Part shown: positions 45,801 through 52,155 of the stretch, one piece after another
How positions within the stretch are numbered: position 1 is the stretch's first letter
How the letters are laid out: each line of letters starts with the position of its first letter
Assembly (NCBI GenBank): GCA_021785435.1
Contig: JAJYFE010000009.1
Span: 1-52,155, forward strand
Origin: Planctomycetota bacterium
Lineage (GTDB): Bacteria > Planctomycetota > Phycisphaerae > WQYP01
DNA: 52,155 nucleotides
Direction: 5' to 3'
Notes under the pieces: model-generated
What the model saw: the letters and a program-made list of their open reading frames with translations, nothing else
Database searches by the model: none
What the model was told of the DNA's origin: nothing
Program-made: the position numbers and the translations under genes

Positions 45801-48800
45801 GGTTACCGTGCCCGTTCCCAAGGTATCCTGGGAGGAATAAAAAGCGACGGTCGTGGCCTGGTCGATGGTGACGGGGCCGGAGAAGGCGGTGCCGGCGCCG
45901 CGCAGCGTGACCGTGCCGCCGCCTTCGAGGGTCAGCGGCCCGGCGCCGCTAAGCGTGCCGGAGAAATCCATACCCTCGGTGGGGCCGTTGGTATCAATGG
46001 TGGCGCCGCCGCTGTCGATGATAAGGCTGTTCTGGTTGGAGAACGTCAGGGTGCTGCCCGGCCCGGTATTGTTGACAAGCGTGGCGCCGTTGAACTCAAT
46101 CGGCCCGTCGGTAATGCCGTTTTGCGCCCAGATTTGGACGGTGGTTTCGCCGCCGGCGTTGGTAAGCAACAACGTGCCGGTGAAGCCCAAGTTGTTGGCG
46201 GTGGACTGGAATCCAGGCGGGTTGATGTATTCGGTTATGCGGGCGTCCAGCAGGAACAGCCCGTTGGTCAGCTCCAGGGTGGCGGTTGACGGGCCGGAAA
46301 GCTCGCCGCCAAGATCAAGCGCCTGACCATTGACTCCCCCGCTGGTGGTGATAACGTTAAAACCGCTGATCTGGATGTTATTGCCGATAAAATCGCCGCC
46401 CGATCCGCCGTAGACAACGTTGGTCGTCGTGCTCAGCGGGGCCAGGTAAGCGGCGGAGCCGTACTCGCCCTGGGTATATTCCAGGGTGGCCTCATCCATC
46501 TTCAGTACGCCGGTCGTGCCGCTGCCGCCGGGGACATATTCGGGCAGGTTGTTGACGCTGTCGCCAATCGTCGTGCCGTTGGTCCATTGGCCGGCGGCGT
46601 CGAAAAGCACGGTGGTATCCGGCAGGCCGTTGGACAGCAGCACGCCGTGGCCAAATTGCAGGAAGCCGCTGCGGAAAGACCCCAGAATGATTGGCGAGTT
46701 TGGGTTCGGAGGATTGTGCAGTATGTAGTCATAGATTTTGCCCATGTTCTGGCCGTTGAGGCTGAACGTGCCATCGGCCAGAACGATCGTCGCGGTGCCG
46801 TAGGTGTTGCCCTCCGCATCCACCGTGCCGCTGAAGATGTCACCGTTCGTGTTGTTGAAGGGCTGGCCCGCGGCGCTCCAGAGGAACCAGCCGTTGTAGA
46901 GCGAGTTGGTCAGGGCGGACGTGTCGGCGCCGGGATTGCCAAGGCCAAAATATTCCACGCCGTTGGCATAAATATAGTTATTGCGATCGGCGACGGCGGT
47001 GCTGAAAATGCTTTCCAGGACCGTGTAGCTGCCGGAGCCGACATATTGCAGCGTGCCGGAGTCGAGAATCAGCTGGCCCGTGGGCAAGCTGCGGAGCGCG
47101 GAAAACCGGGCGGTGGCGCTCATGTCCACACCCGTGCCGGTGACACCAGCGCCGATCTGCAGGCCGCTGAAGGAATTCCGGCCGTTCAGAGCGAAAATGC
47201 CGCGCTCCAGCGTCAAGGTGCCGCCGGAGATATCGCCGTCCAGGGTAAGCACATTATTCAGGTTACCGGCATCAATCACGCCGTTTGACGTGCTGATAAG
47301 CATACTATTGGAAATAAGGTAACTGCCTGAACCAGTGTACTGCAGCGTGCCGGCGTCGAAACCAAGGTAGGCACCGGAAGCGGGTAGATTGCCGACCTGG
47401 GAAAATTGAACGGTGGCGGCTTCGCCCGACCCGGCGCCGATCCAGAGCGTGCCGCTGGTGAATTTGCCGGTGTTGCCGGTGCTGGTCAGGGCGAGGGTGC
47501 CGTCCTGGACGACGAGGTATGAGCCGCTCGAATTGGTGATGGTTCCGGAATAGGTCTCAAACTGGCTGCCATTGAAGCCACCGGCATCGATAGTGCCTTC
47601 GCCGTTGAGCGTCAGATTGTTGGCCAGGTTCAAGCTGGGGGAGAGGTATTTAATCGTGCCGCTGCCGGTGCCGATCTGGATTGGACCTGTGCCGAAGGCT
47701 TGCACCAGGCCCACATTCGGACCGGTGGCGGGAACTGAGCTGCTGTTAAAGTTCACTTCGGCGCCGTTGTCAATGGTGGTTCCACCGGAATACGTATTGA
47801 TCGCGAAAAGATTCCAAAAGCTGCCGGTAACATCCAGAGCGACCTTGCCGCCGGCCGCGCCATCGCCGATGACCCCGGAAATGGTTTGCGTGCCGGTGTT
47901 GCTTCCATCAAGGGAAAGCGTGTCGGTGTTGCCCGTTGCCGCCGTGCCGGTGATGTTGCCCGATACCGTAAGCTCGGCCAACGAGCCGGAGAGCGAGTTG
48001 TTGAGGATCACGCCGTTACCATCCAGGGTGAGGTTGTTGGCGACGGTCGCTGCGTTCAGGGCGTCGGCGGCCAGTTCCAACGTGCCGGAGTCGAGCGTGA
48101 TGCCGACGCTGGAGGCGGGCAGATTTTCCGTGGCGGCAAACTCGGCCAAGCCGGGCAGGGCTGCTCCGCCGCCGATCTGCAGCGTGCCGTAATGGGTGAA
48201 GCTGGTGCCGGTATTGTTCTGATAATTGGTGGAGTTGCCCAGGAGGAACGTGCCGTTCTGGAGCGTGAGGGTGTTACCGCCGGTGTTGTCCGTGTTGGCG
48301 CTGGTGATGGGGGCGGTGAAAACGACCGTGTTGGCCGTTCCGCCGGCGTCGATAATGTTCGTGGTGCTGCCGGTGGTGTCTGCGATGTCAATCGCGCCCA
48401 AGTTGGCGGTGCTGGCGGCGCTGCTGGTGAGGTCGAGGGTTCCGGCCCCCGGGGCGTTGTTGCCTGAGAAGAGCACGGCATTGTCGTTGTTCAGGGTGGC
48501 ATAGGGGATGGAAAGTTGGCCGTCTTTGGAAACCTCAAATTCGCCGAAGAAGCCGGCAAGGGAGCCGACCAGGGACAGCTTTCCGCCCGCTCCCGCGGCG
48601 CCGCTGACGTTGAGCACGGCGGTTCCCGTGCCGGTGCTGGCCAGCGTGCCGGTAAACAAGTCGGCCGCGGTGGGGGTGACGGTGAGGGTGTTCCCGCCGG
48701 CCAGATTCAGGGTTCCGGAGCCGTTGAAGTTGCCGACGGCGAAGGTGTTGTTGACATCCAGCGTGCCATCATCGCTGACGGCACCGAGGGCGGCGCCGCT

Positions 48801-50960
48801 GTACAACGTGCCGGTAACGTCTAAGGTGGCGCCGGTGCCAATGCCCGTATTTCCGGTATAGGTGTTGGCGCCGGAAAGGGTTAACGTGTGGGTGCCGACG
48901 ATCATCAGGCCGCTGGTGCCGCTGGCGGGATTGACGATAGCGGCGCTGATGGTGGCGTCGTTGTTCATGGTAATGATGCCGGTGCCGGTAATGGCCAGAT
49001 CATCGCCAGTGACGCCATCGCTGGCGATGACGTAATGCACGCCGGAGGGCATCGCGTTGAAGGTGATTCCGCTGGCGGAAATGCCGTTTTGGTCAATGGT
49101 GATGATATAGGTTGTGGGGCTGGTACCGGTGTCGGCCCCGATGGAGGCGACATCGCCGTTGGTCCAAACATGCGCGGCTCCGCCGGTGCGCCCGCTGCTC
49201 CAGACGGTGTTGGCGGCGGTGGTGTCCCAGGTCCCGGAATTATCCGCCAAGCCCGTTCCGCCGGCGGTGCCGGACCAGTAGAGCGTCGGCCCGGTGAGCG
49301 AATTGCTGGCCAGTACGATGCTGTTGGGGTTTTGCGCGGTGCCAACATAGCTGACGCTGTAACCGGTTTCCGGGGTGACGGATGCGAACGCGCTGCCGCT
49401 GATGGCGCCGCTGGCGTAATTTGCCAGGACGGACTGAGGGTTGCTGGGCGTGCCGGTGAGGGCCAGATTCAGGTTGGAGACGTTCAGTGTCCCGTTGTCA
49501 AGGATTTCGTCCGTTCCGAGCGCGAAATTCAGCGTGCCCGAGCCGGTCAGCGTGCTGTTGGGGTCAATGGTGATTTTGCTGTTGGCCAGCGAGCCGGTCA
49601 GATTCAACGTGCCGCTGGAAATCGTGGTGCCGCCGGTGTAACCATTGGTTCCGGCCAGGGTCAAGGTTGCTTCGCCGGAAATGGTTATGGCGTTGGGTGT
49701 TGATCCGTTGTCGACGAGAGCGGCGCTGATTTCGGCGTTCGTGTTCACCACGATGTCGCCGTTGATATTCAGTTTGTACGAGCCGCTGCCGGGGGTGATG
49801 TCGAAGGTGCTGCCATCGAGAGTCGGCTCAAAGACCATGCCGCCGGCGGTGATGTTGGCGCCCAGCGCGACCTGGAAAACCTTGGGCGGATTGAAGTTGG
49901 GACCGTTGGTCGTGCCGAACACGGCAATGCTGTTAAGGCTGTTGTTCCAGGCGACGTCGCCGGTGCCGTTGCTCCAGAGGGCGTTGCTTGCGTTCCACAC
50001 CGGCTCGGCGCCGCCGGCCAGCGCGTTGGTGGGCGCGGCGGGATAGCCGCCGCTGGCGTCCCAGACCGGGCCGGGCGGCAGCGTGGCGGCGGGCGCGTTG
50101 ACCGTCACGGAGAATCCGTCGCCGGTGCCGTTCAGGGCCGAGGTGGTCGCGCCAAGGAGCGCATAGGTGGGCAGCAGATCCATCCGGGCGTACGGAAAGT
50201 CGCTGATGACACCGGGGGTTCCATCCAGGGTGGTCGAAGCGTTGGAGAAATTCACCGTGCCGAAGTCCGCCAGCGGCAGAATGCCACCGTAGCTCGCCGG
50301 CGCCTCGGCGATCCATTCCGCCGAGGAGCGCGCATCATTGGAGCCGGCGACCGTTACGCTGAAATCATGCCGGGTTGTCACATCATTAAGGACCAGTTGG
50401 TAGCTGTTGCTTCCGAGGTACGTTACGGAGGCGCTCATCTGGTCGCCGGGCGACACGTTGACACTGGTGATGGTCACCGGCGCGTTGGGATACATTTCCC
50501 ACCACGCGGAATAGTGGGTCACGCCATTGGTAACGTCGGCGGCTATACCGGTCTGCTCCACCGAGTTGGAGCTGTAGCCGTCCAAGCCCACCCAGAAAGC
50601 TGAATAACTGCTGGGGGAAAACGGCGAGGCGGTTACGGTGGGCACGGTCCAGGAACCGGCGACGTAACTGAAAGTTTGACCCGGGGAACCCGTGTTGGCG
50701 TAGCCGGCCCAGTTGTAGCTCAGGGGCGCCGCGCCGGTGGTGGCGAGTTGAGCTGGGTCGTAGGAGGCGCGGGCGTGGCCCGGCAGAACGGCGGCACCGA
50801 CGGCGCAGCCGGCCGCTAAGAGCAGGGCGCGGCGCCCCAGGCGGCGCGCGGTGGCCGATGGGCGGCCAGAAGTTCGCCGCCGAGCCGCGGCGTGTTGAAA
50901 TTCATTGGATACGGCTTTGGATACGGCTACGGATTGCGCTCTGAAATCGCCACAGGGCAT
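39855..50960 (-). CDS. Giant autotransporter with G1 (eqolisin-type) glutamic protease domain
   Basis: The 3,701-residue protein has an extended signal peptide with an Arg-rich n-region (ARRLGRRALLLAAG, cut probably after GHARA, about 65). A peptidase G1 domain follows (about 80-292): YNWAGYAN, FWVGLDG, catalytic Gln in EQTG (136), catalytic Glu in SAEWIAEAP (215). The huge passenger is built of beta-helix repeats (TLTLSGANTYTGNT types) in at least five similar modules, each starting near a WD or YWS motif. It ends in a linker (NPTPNELAVATYFDQY) and a C-terminal outer-membrane beta-barrel of about 278 residues. It should be exported to the surface, the barrel holding the passenger. ATG 50960 has AAAGGA 7 bases upstream. 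The protease role is inferred from motifs. Confidence 0.9.
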   Translation of the reverse strand: MPCGDFRAQSVAVSKAVSNEFQHAAARRRTSGRPSATARRLGRRALLLAAGCAVGAAVLPGHARASYDPAQLATTGAAPLSYNWAGYANTGSPGQTFSYVAGSWTVPTVTASPFSPSSYSAFWVGLDGYSSNSVEQTGIAADVTNGVTHYSAWWEMYPNAPVTITSVNVSPGDQMSASVTYLGSNSYQLVLNDVTTRHDFSVTVAGSNDARSSAEWIAEAPASYGGILPLADFGTVNFSNASTTLDGTPGVISDFPYARMDLLPTYALLGATTSALNGTGDGFSVTVNAPAATLPPGPVWDASGGYPAAPTNALAGGAEPVWNASNALWSNGTGDVAWNNSLNSIAVFGTTNGPNFNPPKVFQVALGANITAGGMVFEPTLDGSTFDITPGSGSYKLNINGDIVVNTNAEISAALVDNGSTPNAITISGEATLTLAGTNGYTGGTTISSGTLNLTGSLANSKITIDPNSTLTGSGTLNFALGTDEILDNGTLNVSNLNLALTGTPSNPQSVLANYASGAISGSAFASVTPETGYSVSYVGTAQNPNSIVLASNSLTGPTLYWSGTAGGTGLADNSGTWDTTAANTVWSSGRTGGAAHVWTNGDVASIGADTGTSPTTYIITIDQNGISASGITFNAMPSGVHYVIASDGVTGDDLAITGTGIITMNNDATISAAIVNPASGTSGLMIVGTHTLTLSGANTYTGNTGIGTGATLDVTGTLYSGAALGAVSDDGTLDVNNTFAVGNFNGSGTLNLAGGNTLTVTPTAADLFTGTLASTGTGTAVLNVSGAAGAGGKLSLVGSLAGFFGEFEVSKDGQLSIPYATLNNDNAVLFSGNNAPGAGTLDLTSSAASTANLGAIDIADTTGSTTNIIDAGGTANTVVFTAPITSANTDNTGGNTLTLQNGTFLLGNSTNYQNNTGTSFTHYGTLQIGGGAALPGLAEFAATENLPASSVGITLDSGTLELAADALNAATVANNLTLDGNGVILNNSLSGSLAELTVSGNITGTAATGNTDTLSLDGSNTGTQTISGVIGDGAAGGKVALDVTGSFWNLFAINTYSGGTTIDNGAEVNFNSSSVPATGPNVGLVQAFGTGPIQIGTGSGTIKYLSPSLNLANNLTLNGEGTIDAGGFNGSQFETYSGTITNSSGSYLVVQDGTLALTSTGNTGKFTSGTLWIGAGSGEAATVQFSQVGNLPASGAYLGFDAGTLQYTGSGSYLISNSMLISTSNGVIDAGNLNNVLTLDGDISGGTLTLERGIFALNGRNSFSGLQIGAGVTGTGVDMSATARFSALRSLPTGQLILDSGTLQYVGSGSYTVLESIFSTAVADRNNYIYANGVEYFGLGNPGADTSALTNSLYNGWFLWSAAGQPFNNTNGDIFSGTVDAEGNTYGTATIVLADGTFSLNGQNMGKIYDYILHNPPNPNSPIILGSFRSGFLQFGHGVLLSNGLPDTTVLFDAAGQWTNGTTIGDSVNNLPEYVPGGSGTTGVLKMDEATLEYTQGEYGSAAYLAPLSTTTNVVYGGSGGDFIGNNIQISGFNVITTSGGVNGQALDLGGELSGPSTATLELTNGLFLLDARITEYINPPGFQSTANNLGFTGTLLLTNAGGETTVQIWAQNGITDGPIEFNGATLVNNTGPGSTLTFSNQNSLIIDSGGATIDTNGPTEGMDFSGTLSGAGPLTLEGGGTVTLRGAGTAFSGPVTIDQATTVAFYSSQDTLGTGTVTLGSAGATLAAGSSGITLPNPIVLSDPLSADVYNTGGFTDTLFGVISDAATVHGGLTLTGGGTVILDPHQLVGGLPQATANTYSGGTLIENLTTAGIGNSGSFGTGNVAIDTTGGGLRFEADNLDVANNLFLNNTAAPATMDLNGHAVGTWSGAISGPGALTVTNSQSTSAELLLTAMNTYSGGTVIGGSNNAVTLTLEDQTANPGITNFNLAHSNITINAGATLIGGGANGGTLVWNLSNDNNDLISVAPGGMLNISDLNLVLDITGTQTQKQYVIADYGQASALVGSQFLNNSQLLTQLDSILAGWNIDYGNQPGSVDPNNIVIYAPVAPPTVLTWDPGLTKTGSDGTGSWDKNTADWALSGSDVIWESGAVASIGSGGSRTPIITISSPGISADGIVFNPMANASSYYTINGTAADSLTLSGTITMNNNATIEAPIVGSGSVKIVGTSTGQPAGYTLTLSGANTYAGSTVIGDGTHAVTVELAGGSAGSPNLANSNITINSGATLEGSAASPGWLRWNINGDTGDLITVDGTLNLSDLNLVVDIVGGVQTKTQYIVANDGGVGTISGQFGASSVLPTGWNLFYTVPNEVVLTVPAVVDAYWDPAGVGGTGSDGNNVWDDSTPDWSINGVPHSVWGPGDTAFIGAGGTGPYIITVDASAIQVNGITFQALTSGQYTIAANAGGSLDLYGTVKLANDATISAPIPSTDSGSLNIVGTSTTANYTLTLTGADGSTASTTIGDGTHLVTLAIGAGGSLGSTTAITSNITVEANATLTGSGTLNYVINGNTSTNPITVASGGVLNLTDLALHIYATNPTANQYIIATYSSPSDLVGTFGNRVTGTPLGGIILYPPLSNEIVLDLPTTIQWAQGGVVGKDGSGTWDTTPSNKDWSENSNLIPWPATPGAAGDYASIGNDTGATGQSYKIIIDSNGVKAAGLFFNQMPSGTTYTIASDGATGEVLNLAGVNGNAATISLANNATIKAPMNVSSSGLLITGAYTLTLGPQVNTNPGGTTVEGGAAVNFQNSQSFGAASTNNNITIGAGGGTLQFGAPGLTLANDLTLNANGIIDAGGTANGAEVYSGNITDLTGFTLTIQDGTVELITGVNSGTNGNFTTGTLQIGGGTAALAGTVQFTSTANLPSTSANAITLDAGTLAYVGSSPLADALANNFFVSSGPTNAIDGNGAVISNNEEVPLITLSGTITDTGGTLTLQNGIFDLTGTNNTASTFSGGTLQVGDGTDSSTLEFTSATNLPEAAAGITLDAGTLENQNTTAAVTVLNNLTLDPAGGTIDTPHNSTTMFTGSIADGTGAGSLTLTDLGTVVLDPAVPASGLGNTYSGGTTINGRATAVIDANIIDTAPYDSEEVLGTGPLTLTGGATLETQNSYATPPSDYGMTINVGGDLSMSGATLKLALLGRPNTTIAGLPAYDSVNLLNNSPADFTGGGNTLTLVSAPGFTPADFDQYTVVKTTGPVTAPTNATGQAIPFTPDSTFTTTASSLAVRLPSSTDPNFTANRVYYFESVDSGGVVVTAQTLFVPRLANPTPNELAVATYFDQYATPANIAPTSTEALILQQLSLLPADQMAAELNEFTSEAASEAAGGIGIENGIFNSQQVFGQISNIFDGIAGFNAAGLSVLNTPNADPFTAAMNSAMQSNAQAADSGTRFLDAWGDYSNGNNAWGDNSWENAPVPLEAPTPAPLAPSGTPANILSGFLSGQVVIAKVPGANGYNPDFTTGNAIAGVNYEMASRLAVGAFFQYGYTGAKLDSAGSHLTDHSYSPGVFAGVRKGGSYLDVMGSYTYNDYTQHRQVFGTTASSSPAGNQADLSAMAGIDFGAIHHPGFKFGPAVGLAYTYLNVDSYTESGSPFDLNVSSQTVNSVRSLLGMRFSDTTHWGHSPLPWGWNINAFWQHEYLNNSQSITASVASLGGSFVINTAAPSRDTALVGGGVNGYINQNISVFVNYEAQFGQQSQLAQSVMAGLAIALK

Positions 50961-51028
50961 GGTGGGTTCCTTTCTAAAGCTTTCCCCGTTCTTCCCTGAC
51001 GCCAACGGTTGATGAGTCGCTGGGGAAA

Positions 51029-51057
51029 GATATAACGTACGGCCGGCCAAGTGTCAA
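51029..51057 (-). promoter_or_regulatory. Promoter of the giant autotransporter
   Basis: On the minus strand a perfect TTGACA (51057-51052) and TATATC (51034-51029) are 17 bases apart, about 68 bases upstream of the start codon. The same promoter sequence is repeated at 51938-51990 without a gene directly after it. Confidence 0.65.
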
Positions 51058-51065
51058 TTCGCCGT

Positions 51066-51300
51066 GGTAGTGCCGATGCCCCCATCGGGTAGTGCCGATG
51101 CCCTCATCGGCTAACGACCGGGTTGTAGTGCCGATGCCCCCATCGGCGTGGATGTCCCCATGGCGTAGTGCCGATGCCCCCATCGGCCGACGACCAGCCG
51201 ACGAGGGCGTCGGCTCTACAGGGCCAAGGATTAGCCGACGAGGGCGTCGGCGCTACGACGATCGGCCGCGGCGTAGTGCCGATGATCTCATCGGCGTGGC
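51066..51300. repeat. REP array between the autotransporter and the second HUH transposase
   Basis: At least five copies of GTGCCGATG-CCCC/CCCT/ATCT-CATCGGC and two inverted GCCGACG-AGGG-CGTCGGC copies lie here. The stop codon of the transposase lies inside the array. Confidence 0.85.
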
Positions 51301-51782
51301 GGCGCGATTCCCGGATTAAGCCAGAACCATGGGTAGTCTTCCGGCCGGGTGGCAATTCCCTTGCGCACCGGATTTTGCCGGATGTATTCGACGACATCAC
51401 CGCCGCGCTCGTTAGCCCGAAGCAGGTGGTCGAAGGATTCGTGTTGCCACAACGGGCCTTTGCGACCCAACAAACGGTTGACACTGTGGGCCGAGGCGCC
51501 TTTGATTGACTTGGTTATTTCCGCAAGACAATGGAATTCCCCTGTTGCGTTCGGCCAAGGGTTCAATAAGAGATGGACGTGGTCGGGCATCACCACCGCA
51601 CAGTGGAGGTACAGTTTTTGGTTGTGGTCATGAAGGCAATGGCCCAGAACAAGCTGGCGTGCCGGTGGCGGAAGCTCGAAGCGGTCGAGGGTGCAAAAAG
51701 TCAGATAAATCGCCGCGCCGCCATGTTGCCAATGGGGCAGGTTGCGGCGATAGTGGGCGTAGGGTGGCTTGAGGACGACCAT
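51288..51782 (-). CDS. REP-associated tyrosine (HUH) transposase
   Basis: The 164-residue protein has the RAYT layout: IYLTFCTLDRFELPPPARQ, the HUH motif in VVMPDHVHLLL (His 68, His 70), KSIKGASAHSVNRLLGRKG, LWQHESFDHLLR and the catalytic Tyr at 133 (VEYIRQNPVRKG). RAYTs are domesticated IS200-like enzymes that act on the hairpins beside them. ATG 51782 is preferred over an upstream frame that reaches 51836; no strong ribosome site is visible. It is flanked by REP arrays on both sides and differs clearly from the 38803 transposase. Confidence 0.9.
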   Translation of the reverse strand: MVVLKPPYAHYRRNLPHWQHGGAAIYLTFCTLDRFELPPPARQLVLGHCLHDHNQKLYLHCAVVMPDHVHLLLNPWPNATGEFHCLAEITKSIKGASAHSVNRLLGRKGPLWQHESFDHLLRANERGGDVVEYIRQNPVRKGIATRPEDYPWFWLNPGIAPPRR

Positions 51783-51821
51783 GTTAAGCGTTCTCCACCG
51801 CGGAGCCCGGGCTCTCGTCGA

Positions 51822-52155
51822 CGTAGATACCCCCACGGTGTAGCGTCGATGCCCCCATCGGCGTGGATGCCCCCATGGCGTAGTGCCGATGCCTTCATCG
51901 GCCGACGACCAGCCGACGGGGGCGTCGGCTCTACAACGAGTCGCTGGGGAAAGATATAACGTACGGGCGGACAGGTGTCAATTCGCCGTCGTAGCGTCGA
52001 TGCCCTCATCGGGTAATGCCGATGCCCGCATCGGCTAACGACCAGGTTGTAGTGCCGATGCCCCCATCGGCCGACGACCAGCCGACGAGGGCGTCGGCTC
52101 TACAGGGCCAAGGATTAGCCGACGGGGGCGTCGGCTCTACAACGAGTCGCTGGGG
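51822..52155. repeat. REP array and promoter duplicate at the window end
   Basis: Several REP copies (CGATG-CCCC-CATCGG and GCCGACG-GGGG-CGTCGGC types) surround a second copy (51938-51990) of the sequence that holds the autotransporter promoter. A third copy starts at 52144 and is cut by the window edge. I see no gene here. Confidence 0.8.

Noticed and set aside
40392-49703. Many plus-strand frames of 60-430 codons across the autotransporter
   Set aside because: They are the complement of a repetitive Gly/Thr/Asn-rich gene, giving Gly/Arg/Val- or Ser/Pro/Val-rich products with no start signals or families.
51066-52155. CRISPR array
   Set aside because: The repeated units are palindromic, vary in orientation and spacing, and lack unique spacers of constant length; they fit REP/BIME elements.

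Overview
The window is a GC-rich chromosomal segment from a diderm (Gram-negative-type) bacterium. It most resembles Planctomycetota of the Phycisphaerae type. The grounds are a PEP-CTERM sorting tail, a sulfatase/GH88 sugar-acid locus, FloA, two sigma-70 relatives far from any flagellar genes, LPS heptosyl/glycosyl transferases and a very large autotransporter. The lineage is inferred from gene content only.

Layout. 1-1276: sigma factor. 1248-8721 (minus): sulfatase, GH88 hydrolase, cupin, Gfo/Idh/MocA oxidoreductase, phosphomannomutase and a PBP4-type DD-peptidase, with several overlapping junctions. 8944-11850: two unrecognised envelope-type proteins. 11981-12100 (minus): SRP RNA with its own promoter. 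12387-15404: a Sel1-type lipoprotein cut by an in-frame TAA, then a PEP-CTERM tail fragment. 15587-16772: an IS remnant with intact terminal inverted repeats. 16790-18592: leuA with promoter, leader peptide and attenuator. 18676-20346 (minus): a possible small ORF, a FliA/WhiG-type sigma factor and smpB. 20363-24844: metF, mlaE, mlaF, floA and a cyclophilin. 24916-25860: aldo/keto reductase. 26071-26496: a lone atpC. 26612-29172 (minus): heptosyltransferase and glycosyltransferase. 29714-36772: nuoJKLMN. 36774-38569: an AAA ATPase plus a broken DUF4276 gene, framed by two copies of the nuoN 3' end. 38739-39854: a REP-rich stretch with a HUH transposase. 39855-50960 (minus): a 3,701-residue autotransporter carrying a glutamic (G1) protease domain. 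50961-52155: duplicated promoter sequence, REP elements and a second HUH transposase.

The most notable signals are: a textbook ribosome-mediated leucine attenuator; a G1 peptidase fused to a modular autotransporter; an ATPase/TOPRIM-like, possibly defensive cassette inserted at nuoN with a 92 percent identical duplicate of the nuoN 3' end; degenerate 7-bp repeats placed directly before several start codons and also invading nuoL; and two HUH transposases embedded in the same BIME/REP family. No tRNA, rRNA, CRISPR array or complete prophage was seen.
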